DNA of 64,000 nucleotides from Beijerinckiaceae bacterium RH AL1 (GCA_901457705.2 LR590083.2:3224597-3288596); one strand, 5' to 3'. Shown: positions 53,707 through 63,639, numbered from the stretch's first letter. A program made the numbers and translations. The notes: generated from the sequence alone by a model not told the origin.

Positions 53707-54408
53707 TCAGCTCTTCGCCGGCACGCCGTCGAGCAGCTTGTCGACGTCGGGCAGGATCCGCTTGACGATGACGCCCACGCCCTCGCCCGTCGGATGCAGC
53801 TGGTCGGCGAGGTGAAGCTTGCGGTCGCCGATCACGCCCTCGAGGAAGAACGGGTAGAGCGGCACGTCGTAGCGCTTGGCGAGCGCCGGATAGATGGCGG
53901 CGAAGCTCTGCTGGTACTCGGGGCCCATGCTCGGCGGTGCCCGCATGCCGACGAGCAGCACCTTGACGTGCTTGGCCTGCAGGGCCTCGAGCATCTTGGC
54001 GAGGTTGGCCTCGGTCATCTTGGGGTCGAGGCCGCGCAGCATGTCGTTGGCGCCGAGCTCGAGGATCACCGCATCGGCGCCCTCGCCGAGCGACCAGTCG
54101 AGCCGGGCGAGCCCGTCGGCCGAGGTGTCGCCGGAAACGCCGGCGTTGACCACCTCGACGTCGCGGCCCTGCTTCTTGAGCGCGGCCTGCAGTCGCACCG
54201 GAAAGGCGTCGGCATCGGGCAGCATGTAGCCGGCGGTGAGGCTGTCGCCGAAGGCGACGAGGCGAAGCGGCCGCGCCGCGCCGGCGCTCGTCACGCCGCC
54301 CGCCAGGCCGCTCATCAGGGCGACGGCCAAGGCCAAGGCTGTCGCGCCGCGGGCGAAAGCCCCATATGCGGGCGGCAGGCGGCGGGCCAGGCGAACCAAG
54401 ACGGGCAT
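53707..54408 (-). CDS. tesA: SGNH-hydrolase, multifunctional acyl-CoA thioesterase/arylesterase TesA type
   Basis: 233 residues with hydrophobic leader to about residue 44. Blocks of the SGNH family: VAFGDSLTAGYML (Ser), GVSGDTSADG, GANDMLRG, and HPTGEG with Asp/His at the end. Starts exactly beside the divergent ABC ATPase gene (CATATG). Periplasmic lysophospholipase/thioesterase in E. coli. Confidence 0.9.
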   Translation of the reverse strand: MPVLVRLARRLPPAYGAFARGATALALAVALMSGLAGGVTSAGAARPLRLVAFGDSLTAGYMLPDADAFPVRLQAALKKQGRDVEVVNAGVSGDTSADGLARLDWSLGEGADAVILELGANDMLRGLDPKMTEANLAKMLEALQAKHVKVLLVGMRAPPSMGPEYQQSFAAIYPALAKRYDVPLYPFFLEGVIGDRKLHLADQLHPTGEGVGVIVKRILPDVDKLLDGVPAKS

Positions 54409-55116
54409 ATGACCTCAGCGGCGATCGAGATGGCGGACGTGGACCTGAGCCTTGGCCGCGGTGCGGCACGGGTCCACATCCTGAAGGGTATAAGCCTCGA
54501 GATCGCGCGCGGCGAGACGGTGGGGCTGACCGGGCCCTCCGGCTCCGGCAAGTCGACGCTGCTCATGGCCATGGCCGGCTTGGAGCGGGCCGACTCCGGC
54601 CGTATCGCGGTCGAGGGCACCGACATCGGCAGCCTCGGCGAGGACGCGCTGGCGCGGTTCCGCGGCCAGCGCATCGGGATCGTCTTCCAGTCCTTCCACC
54701 TCATCCCGACCATGAACGCGCTCGAGAACGTCGCCGTGCCCCTCGAGCTCGCCGGCCAGCGCGACGCCTTCTCCCGCGCCCGCGACGAGCTGGCGGCGGT
54801 GGGGCTCGCCGAGCGAATGGCGCACTACCCCGCGCAGCTCTCCGGCGGCGAGCAGCAGCGCGTGGCGCTGGCCCGCGCCATCGCACCGCACCCGGCGATC
54901 CTCGTCGCCGACGAGCCGACCGGCAACCTCGACGAGGCGACGGGATCGCAGATCGTCGACCTGATGCTGGCCCTGAAGCGCGAGCGCGGCACGACGCTGG
55001 TGCTCGTCACCCACGACCTGGCACTCGCCGCCCGCTGCGACCGGACCATCCGGCTGCGCTCCGGCGCCATCGAGCCAGAGGTGCCGGCCCGCGTGCCGAC
55101 GCGCGCCGCCGGCTGA
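54409..55116 (+). CDS. ybbA: ABC transporter ATP-binding protein, LolD/YbbA type
   Basis: 235 residues. Walker A GPSGSGKSTLL, Q-loop in FQSFHLIP, signature LSGGEQQRVALARAI, Walker B ILVADEPTGNLD, H-loop THD. Same layout as YbbA next to tesA in other bacteria, where a large FtsX-like permease (YbbP) follows. No permease follows here: yggT comes next, 72 bases later. The partner must be elsewhere or absent. Confidence 0.92.
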   Translation: MTSAAIEMADVDLSLGRGAARVHILKGISLEIARGETVGLTGPSGSGKSTLLMAMAGLERADSGRIAVEGTDIGSLGEDALARFRGQRIGIVFQSFHLIPTMNALENVAVPLELAGQRDAFSRARDELAAVGLAERMAHYPAQLSGGEQQRVALARAIAPHPAILVADEPTGNLDEATGSQIVDLMLALKRERGTTLVLVTHDLALAARCDRTIRLRSGAIEPEVPARVPTRAAG

Positions 55117-55188
55117 CCCGCCTTGCCTTGAAGCGCGGCCGGCTGTGCCGTACACCCGCGCACCTGTCCTCGATCGGAAGACGCCGCA

Positions 55189-55478
55189 GTGCTCTACCTC
55201 CTGCAGTTCATCGTCTGGCTTTTGAACATCTTCGAGTTCATGATCATCATCGTGGCGATCATGTCCTGGCTGATCGCCTTCGGGTCATCAACGTCTACAA
55301 TGCCGGCGTGCGCGCCGTGTACGACGGGCTCAATGCGGTGCTCGAGCCCATGCTGCGGCCGATCCGCAGGATCGTGCCGATCGCCGGCGGCCTGGACATA
55401 TCGCCGCTGATCCTCATCGTCCTCATCGAGCTGATCAAGCAGGTGATCATTCCAAACTTGGTCCGCGCGCTGATCTAA
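55189..55478 (+). pseudogene. yggT: YggT family membrane protein, frameshifted
   Basis: Two YggT halves in different frames. The first reads MLYLLQFIVWLLNIFEFMII and continues to AF at 55281; the second resumes as VINVYNAGVRAVYDGLNAVL and ends IIPNLVRALI at 55478. One base lost near 55280-55284, within TTCGGG, explains it. The joined protein (~95 residues, two hydrophobic segments) is a normal YggT. A sequencing error in a G run is plausible. Confidence 0.82.
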
Positions 55479-55479
55479 T

Positions 55480-55496
55480 CTTCCGCTGAGCGGAAG
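55480..55496 (+). terminator. stem-loop after yggT
   Basis: CTTCCGC-TGA-GCGGAAG is a perfect 7-base stem with 3-base loop, starting one base after the yggT stop. No T run follows, so it would not be a standard intrinsic terminator; it may stabilise the 3' end. Confidence 0.45.
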
Positions 55497-55716
55497 AGCT
55501 ATTTACGCTTGGCGCACAGGTAGAGACTTCTTGCCGTCGTGCAGCCGAGCCGGAGACGCGCGGCTGCCCTGCTCCCGCGGCCTTGCGTCGTTTGCCGTCT
55601 CACGATCAAGTGCGTGGAAGTTGATTGTGGGCGGTCTATGACCGATCTTTAATGATCAAGGCGTTTTGCCGTCTCGTGCCCGTGGCCCGTGCCTCGCGGC
55701 TTTCAAGCAGGTCCGC
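55497..55716. other. 220-base gap before the second RND operon
   Basis: No gene. A TTGATT at 55621 has no good -10 partner. GATC-TTTAAT-GATC (55644-55657) is a short palindrome. The region likely carries the RND promoter, but it was not identified. Confidence 0.3.
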
Positions 55717-58700
55717 ATGGGTCTCGTCCTCTACGCGCTGAAGTACCGCGTCTCGTTCTTCGTGCTGGCGATCGTGATGCTGCTCGGCGGCCTCGGCTCG
55801 GCCGTCGTCGCCAAGAAGGACGTGCTGCCGGTCGTCAACATCCCGGTCGTCGTCATCGTCTGGCAGTACACCGGCCTCGACACGACCGACATGGCGAGCC
55901 GGGTCACGACCTACACCGAGTACTCGCTCTCCAACAACGTCAACAACATCGCCCGGCTCGAGAGCCAGACGATCCAGGGCTACACGGTCGAGAAGGTGTG
56001 GTTCGACCCGCAGGTGTCGATCGACCTCGCCATCGCCCAGGTCGTCTCCTCGGTGAACTCGATCCGTGCCGTGCTGCCGCCGGGCATCCAGCCGCCGGTC
56101 GTGCTGCGCTTCTCCGCCTCCTCGCAGCCGGTCGTCCAGCTCGCGCTCTCGTCCGCCACGCAGAGCGGCGCGGCGATGTACGACTATGCGATGTATCGCA
56201 TCCGACAGACGCTGCTGTCGTCGCCCGGCGCGACGCTGCCGGCGCCTTCCGGCGGCTCGCCGCGCCAGATCCAGGTCGACCTCGACCTGCACGCCCTGCA
56301 GGCCAACGGCCTGACCCCCCAGGACGTCGCCAACGCCGTCTTGAACCAGAACCCCATCGTGCCGGCCGGCCTCGCGAAGATGGGCAACATCCAGTACCCG
56401 ATCCGCATCAATACCGCGCCGGCGGCGATCGAGGATCTCAACAAGATCCCGGTCAAGGTCGTCGACGGCATCCCGATCCAGGTCAAGGATGTCGCCTGGG
56501 TGCGCGACGGCTCGCCGCCGCAGCAGAACCTCGTCGTGGAGAACGGCTCCAATGGCGTGCTGATGCCGATCTACAAGAACGGCACCGCCTCGACGCTGAC
56601 CGTCGTCAACAACGTCAAGGCGGCGATGCCGATCATCCAGGGCGCGGCGCCCAAGGGCATCAACATCAAGCCGCTGTTCGACCAGTCGGTCTTCGTCTCC
56701 GGCGCTATCACCGACGTGATCCGCGAGGCGGTCATCGCCGCCTGCCTCACGGGCCTCGCGATCTTCGTGTTCCTCGGCTCGTGGCGCTCGACGCTCGTCG
56801 TGCTGGTCTCGATCCCGCTGTCGATCCTCACCTCGCTGTCGGTGCTGTCGCTGCTCGGCGAGACGATCAACGTGATGACGCTCGGCGGTCTGGCGCTCGC
56901 CGTCGGCATTCTCGTCGACGATGCGACCGTCGCGATCGAGAACACCTACCGCCTGATGGAAGAGGGCCACACGTTCCGCGAGTCCGTGGTGGAGGGCGCC
57001 GCCGGCATCGCCAAGCCGGCCCTCATCTCGACGCTCGCGATCTGCTCGGCCTTCGTCAGCGTGCTCTTCCTGACCGACACGCCGAAGTATCTCTTCACGC
57101 CGCAGGCGCTCGCCGTCGTGTTCGCGATGCTGACGTCCTACCTGCTGTCGCGAACCATCGTGCCGATCCTCATCGACATCCTGGTCGAGAAGGAATTCGA
57201 CGAGCGCTTCGGGCCGAACGGCAGCCACCACGGCGGCGACGGCGGCGGGGCGAAGAAGGGCTGGCTGGCCCGCGCCGTGGCGCGCTTCCAGGCCGGCTTC
57301 GAGAGGCAGTTCACCAAGTTCCACCGCGCCTATCTCGGGCTCCTCTACGCGACGATCCGGCACAAGTTCGTCACCTGCACGGTGGTCGCGCTGATCTTTG
57401 TCGGCGGCGGCGTGCTCTTCACCTTCGTCGGGCAGGACTACTTCCCGCAGATCGACGGCGGCACGTTGACCCTGCACATCCGGGCGCCGGCGGGCACGCG
57501 CCTCGAGACGACGGGCGAGCGCTTCGCGCAGGTCGAGAAGGTCGTGAAGAAGACCATGCCCGGCGTGATCGACTCGGTGATCGACAACATCGGCCTGCCG
57601 GCGATCAACTACAACTTCGCCTTCGGCGACGGCTCGATCGTCGGCTACAACGACGGCCAGATGCTGATCCAGCTCAGGGACGACGTGTCGCGCGAGCCGA
57701 TCTCCGTCTGCATGCGCAAGCTGCGCAAGGTCCTGCACCAGACCTTCCCGGACATGATCTTCTACTTCCAGCCGTCCGACATGGTGACCCAGATTCTCGA
57801 CTTCGGCACGGTCACCTCGATCGACGTGCAGGTCACCGGGCGCCATACGCCGCAGGACCTCGCGGTGGCGCAGAGCATGGTCGCGCGCATGAAGCGCGTG
57901 AAGGGCGCCGTCGACGTCCACCTGCAGCAGATCGTCGACACGCCGGAGTTCTTCGGCACGATCGACCGCAACTTCGCGAGCGAGGTCGGCATCAACGCGC
58001 AGGGCATCGCCAACTCGATCAACGTGTCGCTCTCGGGCAGCTACCAGATCCAGCCGAACTTCTGGTCCGACCCCAAGACGGGCATCCCCTACCAGCTGTG
58101 GGTGCAGACGCCGGAATGGCGGACCGACAGCCTGAACGACGTCAAGACGACGCCGGTCTACATCACCTCGAGCGGCGACGCGCCCGGCGTCCTCACCATG
58201 CTGAGCTCGGTCGTCGACCTGAAGCGGCAGTCCGAGCAGACGGTGGTCAACCACCTCAACGCGCAGCCGGTGTTCGACATCTACGCCAATGTCCAGGACC
58301 GCGACCTCGGCTCGGTGAAGCGCGACATCCAGGCGATCATGTCCGACGAGCAGAAGAAGCTGCCGATCCCCGACACGATCGTCATCCGCGGCCAGGTCGA
58401 GCAGATGGACAACGCCTTCTTCAACATCGGCATCGGCCTGTGCATCTCGATCGTCGCGGTCTACCTGCTCATGGTGCTGAACTACCAGAGCTGGGGCGAC
58501 CCGTTCGTGGTGATCTGTGCCCTGCCGCTCGCCTTCTGCGGGATGCTCGCGAGCCTGTTCATCACCCAGACGACGCTGTCGATCCCCTCGCTGTTCGGCG
58601 CGATCATGGCGGTCGGCGTCGCCTCGGCGAACTCGATCCTGCTCGTCACCTTCGCCCGCGAGCACCGTGAGGCGACGGGTTGCGACGCCTACGAGGCGGC

Positions 58701-58935
58701 GATCACCGCCGGCGAGACGCGCCTGCGGCCGGTGCTGATGACCGCGCTCGCGATGTTCGTCGGCCTGCTGCCAATGGCGATCGGCGTCGGCGAGGGCTCG
58801 GAGCAGAACGCCGCACTGGCCCGCGCGGTGCTTGGCGGCGTCGCCGTCGGCACCTGTTCCACCCTGTTGTTCGTTCCCTTCCTCTACACGCTGCTGCGCC
58901 GAGGAAAGGTGAAGCCCCTCGAGGACTACGCATGA
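55717..58935 (+). CDS. RND efflux permease
   Basis: 1072 residues. Opens MGLVLYALKYRVSFFVLAI; TM4 acidic pair in LAVGILVDDATVAIENTY; porter segments DYFPQIDGGTLTLHIRAP and SDMVTQILDFGTVTSIDVQV. Closely parallels the other permease in this window but with an extra loop rich in His/Gly (GSHHGGDGGGAKKG) near residue 510. ATG 55717 is preferred over 55666. Overlaps its adaptor by ATGA. Confidence 0.92.
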   Translation: MGLVLYALKYRVSFFVLAIVMLLGGLGSAVVAKKDVLPVVNIPVVVIVWQYTGLDTTDMASRVTTYTEYSLSNNVNNIARLESQTIQGYTVEKVWFDPQVSIDLAIAQVVSSVNSIRAVLPPGIQPPVVLRFSASSQPVVQLALSSATQSGAAMYDYAMYRIRQTLLSSPGATLPAPSGGSPRQIQVDLDLHALQANGLTPQDVANAVLNQNPIVPAGLAKMGNIQYPIRINTAPAAIEDLNKIPVKVVDGIPIQVKDVAWVRDGSPPQQNLVVENGSNGVLMPIYKNGTASTLTVVNNVKAAMPIIQGAAPKGINIKPLFDQSVFVSGAITDVIREAVIAACLTGLAIFVFLGSWRSTLVVLVSIPLSILTSLSVLSLLGETINVMTLGGLALAVGILVDDATVAIENTYRLMEEGHTFRESVVEGAAGIAKPALISTLAICSAFVSVLFLTDTPKYLFTPQALAVVFAMLTSYLLSRTIVPILIDILVEKEFDERFGPNGSHHGGDGGGAKKGWLARAVARFQAGFERQFTKFHRAYLGLLYATIRHKFVTCTVVALIFVGGGVLFTFVGQDYFPQIDGGTLTLHIRAPAGTRLETTGERFAQVEKVVKKTMPGVIDSVIDNIGLPAINYNFAFGDGSIVGYNDGQMLIQLRDDVSREPISVCMRKLRKVLHQTFPDMIFYFQPSDMVTQILDFGTVTSIDVQVTGRHTPQDLAVAQSMVARMKRVKGAVDVHLQQIVDTPEFFGTIDRNFASEVGINAQGIANSINVSLSGSYQIQPNFWSDPKTGIPYQLWVQTPEWRTDSLNDVKTTPVYITSSGDAPGVLTMLSSVVDLKRQSEQTVVNHLNAQPVFDIYANVQDRDLGSVKRDIQAIMSDEQKKLPIPDTIVIRGQVEQMDNAFFNIGIGLCISIVAVYLLMVLNYQSWGDPFVVICALPLAFCGMLASLFITQTTLSIPSLFGAIMAVGVASANSILLVTFAREHREATGCDAYEAAITAGETRLRPVLMTALAMFVGLLPMAIGVGEGSEQNAALARAVLGGVAVGTCSTLLFVPFLYTLLRRGKVKPLEDYA

Positions 58936-60284
58936 CGAGATCGAGCATGGACGAGGACCGTTCCGAGGCTCCGGCGCAGAAGGTCGAGGCCGAGCAGCGC
59001 CCGCACGGCGAGGCGCCGCAGACGCAGGTGCCCTTCTCCGAGCGCGAGGTGCCCCCGCCGCCGCGCAAGCGCGTCTTCCTCATCGTGCTGCTCGTCGTCG
59101 GCGGCGCGCTGGGCTACGGCGCGTTCGAGCACTTCCTCACCGACCAGCGCGCGACCGAGACGCAGGCCGAGGCGACCGACTTCGTGCCCGAGGTGACGAC
59201 GATCACCGCCAAGGCCGAGGACGGCCCGATCAAGCTGACGCTGCCGGGCCAGACCGAGCCGTTCAACCAGTCGACGATCTACCCCCGCGCGACGGGCTAC
59301 ATCGCCGAGCGGCGGGTCGACATCGGCTCGCATGTCAAGAAGGGCGACCTGCTGATCCGCATCTCGGCACCCGACCTCGACCAGCAGCTCGCTCAGGCGA
59401 AGGGCCAGCTCGCGCAGTCGGTCGCCGCTCAGGCGCAGGCCCAGGCGACCCTCGACCAGGCCAAGGCCAACCTCGCGCTCGCCCAGGTCACCTCGCAGCG
59501 CTACCAGAAGCTGACGACGCAGGGCTACGAGACGGTCCAGAACAACGACAACCAGAAGACGGCCGTGCAGACCGGCAGCGCCAACGTCGAGGCCGGCGAG
59601 GCCGGCATCAAGGTCGCCGACGCCAACACCAAGGCGGCCCAGGCGACGGTCGACCGGCTGCAGGCGCTGGTCGCCTTCGAGCGGGTCGAGGCGCCTTACG
59701 ACGGCGTGATCACCACCCGCGGCGTCGAGGTCGGCGACCTCGTCAACGCGGACTCGAAGACCGGCACGCCGCTGTTCACGATCGCCTACGACAAGACGCT
59801 CCGCGTCACCGTCCACGTGCCGCAGGCCAACGCCTTCTCGATCAAGGACGGCCTCTACGCCACCGCCTACCTGCCGCAGAAGCCGGAGCAGACGTTCTCG
59901 GGCCACATCGCCCGCTCGTCGGTCGCGCTGCTCAACTCGGCGCGCACGCTCGACACCGAGGTCGACGTCGACAATCCCGACGGCGCGCTGCGCCCCGGCG
60001 CCTTCGTCAACGTGTCCTTCGAGGTGCCGCGCCTGCACCCGAACGTGGTGCTGCCGGCCGAGGCCCTGGTCTTCAACAAGACCGGCATGCAGGTCGCCGT
60101 CGTGCAGGACGGCGAGGTCCACATGCAGACGATCAACATCTACCGCGACTTCGGCAAGACGGTCGAGCTGCGCGACGGGCTGAGCGGCGGCGAGCAGGTC
60201 GTCAACAACCCGCCCGTCGACATCGCCGACCACATGAAGGTGAAGGTCAAGCCGAAGCCGCCCGAGGAGCAGGCGAAGAAGTAG
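58932..60284 (+). CDS. RND efflux periplasmic adaptor subunit
   Basis: 450 residues. Acidic/Pro cytoplasmic lead (about 45 residues), membrane span at about 50-72, then hairpin/lipoyl halves with RISAPDLDQQLAQAKGQLAQ and VEAPYDGVITTRGVEVGDLV, ending with a Lys/Pro-rich tail. Partners with the permease just upstream. As in the first system, no outer-membrane factor gene is nearby. Confidence 0.9.
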   Translation: MTRSSMDEDRSEAPAQKVEAEQRPHGEAPQTQVPFSEREVPPPPRKRVFLIVLLVVGGALGYGAFEHFLTDQRATETQAEATDFVPEVTTITAKAEDGPIKLTLPGQTEPFNQSTIYPRATGYIAERRVDIGSHVKKGDLLIRISAPDLDQQLAQAKGQLAQSVAAQAQAQATLDQAKANLALAQVTSQRYQKLTTQGYETVQNNDNQKTAVQTGSANVEAGEAGIKVADANTKAAQATVDRLQALVAFERVEAPYDGVITTRGVEVGDLVNADSKTGTPLFTIAYDKTLRVTVHVPQANAFSIKDGLYATAYLPQKPEQTFSGHIARSSVALLNSARTLDTEVDVDNPDGALRPGAFVNVSFEVPRLHPNVVLPAEALVFNKTGMQVAVVQDGEVHMQTINIYRDFGKTVELRDGLSGGEQVVNNPPVDIADHMKVKVKPKPPEEQAKK

Positions 60285-60291
60285 CGCCCGC

Positions 60292-61377
60292 TCAGGCCGC
60301 TTCCGTTCGGGCCGCTTGGGCGACCGCTGCCTCGCGCAGGTCGGCGGCCAGCGCGTCGACCCGCGCCGGGTCGGCATCCCAGCCGCACATGAAGCGGGCG
60401 GCGCCGCCGATGAACGAGTAGAAGCGCCAGCCTTTGGCGCGCAGCGCCTCGAGCACCGGCACGGGCGCCTGCACGAAGACGGCGTTGGCCTCCGAGGGAT
60501 AGGCGAGCGAGACGCCCGGCAGGTTGCCGATCCCGTCGGCGAGACGCCTGGCGCAGGCGTTGGCATGGGCGGCGTTCTTCAGCCAGGCGCCGCTCTCGAG
60601 CAGCCCGACCCAGGGCGCGGCGAGGAAGCGCATCTTCGAGGCGAGCTGGCCCGCCTGCTTGCAGCGGTAGTCGAAATCCTCGGCGAGCTTGCGGTCGAAG
60701 AAGACGATCGCCTCGCCGAACGCCATGCCGTTCTTGGTGCCGCCGAAGCAGAGCACGTCGACGCCGGCGCGCCAGGTGACGTCTGCGGGGCTCGCGCCGT
60801 GGCTGTCCGCCAGGCTCGCGCAGGCGTTGGCGAAGCGGGCGCCGTCCATGTGGAGCCGGAGGCCGAGCTCCTTGCAGGTCGCGGACAGCGCCGCGATCTC
60901 GTCCGGCGCATAGACGCGCCCGGTCTCGGTCGACTGGGTGATCGTCACGACGCGCGGCTTCGGGAAGTGCAGGTCGCGCCGCCCGGTGGTGATCGCCCGG
61001 ACCGCCGCGCCGTCGAGCTTGCCGTCGGCGGTCGGCGCGATCAGCAGCTTCGAGCCGTTGGAGAAGAACTCCGGCGCGCCGCACTCGTCGGTCTCGACGT
61101 GCGCCGAGGCGGCGCAGACCACCGAATGGTAGCTCTGGCAGAGCGAGGCGAGGGCGAGCGCGTTCGCCGCCGTGCCGTTGAAGGCGAAGAAGACCTCGCA
61201 GTCCTTCTCGAACAGGTTCCGGAAGGCGTCGGCGGCCCGCGTCGTCCATCGGTCCTCGCCGTAGGCGGGGGCGTGGCCGGCGTTGGCCTCCTGCATCGCC
61301 GTCCAGGCTTCGGGGCAGATGCCGGAGTAGTTGTCGCTCGCGTATTGCTGCTCGAGATGGTCCATGTCGGCATGCAT
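60292..61377 (-). CDS. low-specificity threonine aldolase
   Basis: 361-residue PLP enzyme of the beta-eliminating lyase group that splits threonine or allo-threonine to glycine and acetaldehyde. FFAFNGTAANALAL, HVETDECGAPEFF, LHMDGARFANAC (Asp) and CFGGTKNGMAFGEA with the PLP Lys. Start at ATG 61377; TTG 61401 and MDHLEQQ (61365) are alternatives. Convergent with the RND adaptor. Confidence 0.92.
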   Translation of the reverse strand: MHADMDHLEQQYASDNYSGICPEAWTAMQEANAGHAPAYGEDRWTTRAADAFRNLFEKDCEVFFAFNGTAANALALASLCQSYHSVVCAASAHVETDECGAPEFFSNGSKLLIAPTADGKLDGAAVRAITTGRRDLHFPKPRVVTITQSTETGRVYAPDEIAALSATCKELGLRLHMDGARFANACASLADSHGASPADVTWRAGVDVLCFGGTKNGMAFGEAIVFFDRKLAEDFDYRCKQAGQLASKMRFLAAPWVGLLESGAWLKNAAHANACARRLADGIGNLPGVSLAYPSEANAVFVQAPVPVLEALRAKGWRFYSFIGGAARFMCGWDADPARVDALAADLREAAVAQAARTEAA

Positions 61378-61444
61378 GGGCGATGCGGCGCCGTCGTGCA
61401 AGCGCGCGACGTCATTGCAGCTAACGGCGGGGCGCCGGGCTGGC

Positions 61445-62572
61445 TCAGTCGACCCGGTCGCCCTGCGGATCGTCGTCGTCGTCGCCCATCATGGCGGCGC
61501 GCAGGCTCTGCCAGCGGCGGATCGACTCGTGCGCGCCGATCATCGCCAGGGCGAGGAGGAACGGCACGAGGTAGTAGATCACCCGGAAGAGCAGCAGCGC
61601 GGCGAAGAGCTCCGCCTCGGTATGCGCCGGCACGGTCTTCAGCATCGTCGCCTCGAAGACGCCGATGCCGCCCGGCGCGTTGGAGGCGATGCCGAGCAGC
61701 GAGCCCAGCACGTACAGCGCGACGAAGGTGATGTAGTCGATCAGCCGCGGCGGCGCGAGGAGCGCGTAGAGCACGCCCGCGGCGGCGCAGAGGTCGATGA
61801 GGCCGAGAAGGACCTGGCCGATGCTGAGCCAGAAGCCCGGCAGCTCGAGCTTGACCTGCATGAACTCGACGCGCCGGCCCTTCGCGGCATAGACGAGGTA
61901 GGCGCCCATCGCCGCGAGGATGGCGATGCCGATCGCCCGGTTGAGCCAGGGCGACAGGTGGTCGAGGTGGGCCACGCCCTCGGCGCGCACGGTGAGGCCG
62001 ATGCCGATGACCAGCACCATGCCGAGCCAGAACGTGAGGCCCGCGATGACCGTCAGGCTCGCGACCTTCCCCGCCGACAGCCCCTTCGTCGAGTAGATCC
62101 AGTAGCGCACCGTCGCCGCGGTGATCAGCGGGAAGCCGAGCGTGAACGACACGGCGTAGCTCGTGAAGGAGGCGAGCGCGGTGGTGCGGTAGGGCACCTT
62201 GAGCTTCAGCTGGCGCAGCGCCAGCCCGTCGTAGCCGGTCAGCGCCAGAAACGAGACCGCCGTGCAGGCGAAGGCGAGGACGAAGCGCTGCGCGCTCGTC
62301 GAGGCGATCGCCGCGCGCAGATCCCCGGCGTCGATCTGCATGAACGTCCGCGTGAGGACGAAGAGAGCGAGCGCGGCGATGCCGAACGAAAGCACGACGC
62401 CGAGCCAGTGCAGGATTCTGCGGCGGACGGCGTGCTTGTCCTCGACGTGGTCGGGGATCACCGTGTTGAGCACCTTGGCGGTCAGCTTGTGCTCGGTGTC
62501 GCCCGCGGAACGGTCGTCGTCGGACGCGCCGTCCGCATCGGTCTTGGCATCGCGGGCCGTCGTGCCGTCCAA
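61445..62572 (-). CDS. UPF0104/LPG-synthase-TM family flippase-like membrane protein
   Basis: 375 residues. Acidic N-terminus (about 45 residues), then about eight spans containing GLALRQLKLKVPYRTT and the family loop LGIASNAPGGIGVFEATML. It has only the membrane part of the LPG-synthase/MprF family; the C-terminal lysyl-transfer domain is missing, as in YbhN/AglD-type proteins. Possible lipid flippase. Confidence 0.85.
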   Translation of the reverse strand: MDGTTARDAKTDADGASDDDRSAGDTEHKLTAKVLNTVIPDHVEDKHAVRRRILHWLGVVLSFGIAALALFVLTRTFMQIDAGDLRAAIASTSAQRFVLAFACTAVSFLALTGYDGLALRQLKLKVPYRTTALASFTSYAVSFTLGFPLITAATVRYWIYSTKGLSAGKVASLTVIAGLTFWLGMVLVIGIGLTVRAEGVAHLDHLSPWLNRAIGIAILAAMGAYLVYAAKGRRVEFMQVKLELPGFWLSIGQVLLGLIDLCAAAGVLYALLAPPRLIDYITFVALYVLGSLLGIASNAPGGIGVFEATMLKTVPAHTEAELFAALLLFRVIYYLVPFLLALAMIGAHESIRRWQSLRAAMMGDDDDDPQGDRVD

Positions 62573-62658
62573 GATGAAGCGTGCTCCCGTGGAGGCGCCC
62601 TCTTTCGAGGCACCAAGGTGGTCTTAGAGTGCGGCCGAGACTGGGGAAAGAGGGCCGC

Positions 62659-63639
62659 TCAGGCGAGCCGCCGCAGGAGCCTTTCGTGCAGCCGGTTGGT
62701 CGGCGCGAACACGTAATCCATGGCCGCGACCGTCACGTGCTCGGCGCCATGGGCAATGAGCCAGTCGGCGAGCGGCGCAACCTTGTCGCGCAGGCAGGTC
62801 AGGGTCAAGCGCCCGGCGACATTCTGCGAGCGGACGGTGGCGCCGAAGCGGTTGTGCGCTTCCGCGGCGATGCCGGCCCGCTGGCCGGCGCGGTCGCCCT
62901 CGAACTGCGCCACGACGTCGCGCGTGAGACGCGCCTCCTCCTCGGCCGAGATGCGGCCGAGGATCTGGCGCGCCTGCTCGCGCGTCTCGTCGTCCCAGGT
63001 CGCGCCGAGCGCGGCGACGAGATTGGCCTCCGAGCGCAGGATCACGCCGTCGTCGAGCACCTTGAGCCCGTTGGCGACGAGCGTCGCGCCGGTGGTCGTG
63101 ATGTCGACGATGAGCTCGGCCTGCCCCGCCGCCGGCGCTCCCTCGGTGGCGCCGAGGCTCTCGACGATCGAGTAGTCGCCGACGTGGTTCTCGGCGAAGA
63201 AGCGCCGCGTCAGGTTGATGTACTTGGTGGCGACCCGCATGCGCTTGCCGCGTCGCGTGTAGAAGGCGGCCGCCACGTCCTCGAGATCGGCCATGGTTCG
63301 CACGTCGATCCAGGCTTGCGGCACGGCGACGACGACGTTGGCGTTGCCGAAGCCGAGCGGGGTCAAAAGCTCGAGCTTCTCGTCGGCGTCCTCGATCGTC
63401 TCCCGGACGAGGTCCTCGCCGGTGACGCCCATGTGCGCCTGGCCGGCGGCGAGCAGGCCGACGATCTCGGAGGCCGAGACGAAGGCGACCTCGACGCCGT
63501 CGATGCCGTCGAGCGTGCCGCGATAGTCGCGGGCACCGCGACCCTGGACGAGCTTCAGCCCGGCGCGGGCGAAGAACGCCGCGGCGTTCTCCTGCAGGCG
63601 CCCCTTGGAGGGGACGGCGAGGACGAAGGGAGCGGTCAT
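62659..63639 (-). CDS. hisG: ATP phosphoribosyltransferase, catalytic subunit
   Basis: 326 residues, first step of histidine synthesis (ATP + PRPP). VPSKGRLQE, the PRPP loop [22 protein letters not shown]-like region ([15 protein letters not shown]). It overlaps hisZ by ATGA, so both are coupled. Length exceeds short HisG (~210), and the C-terminal ~100 residues ([18 protein letters not shown]) form an additional domain, although a HisZ subunit is also encoded. Confidence 0.93.
   Translation of the reverse strand: MTAPFVLAVPSKGRLQENAAAFFARAGLKLVQGRGARDYRGTLDGIDGVEVAFVSASEIVGLLAAGQAHMGVTGEDLVRETIEDADEKLELLTPLGFGNANVVVAVPQAWIDVRTMADLEDVAAAFYTRRGKRMRVATKYINLTRRFFAENHVGDYSIVESLGATEGAPAAGQAELIVDITTTGATLVANGLKVLDDGVILRSEANLVAALGATWDDETREQARQILGRISAEEEARLTRDVVAQFEGDRAGQRAGIAAEAHNRFGATVRSQNVAGRLTLTCLRDKVAPLADWLIAHGAEHVTVAAMDYVFAPTNRLHERLLRRLA

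Noticed and set aside
55636-58665. Minus-strand open frame of about 1000 codons across the RND permease
   Set aside because: It mirrors the codon phase of the permease, is rich in Asp/Arg/Val/His as antisense frames of high-GC genes are, and has no domain.
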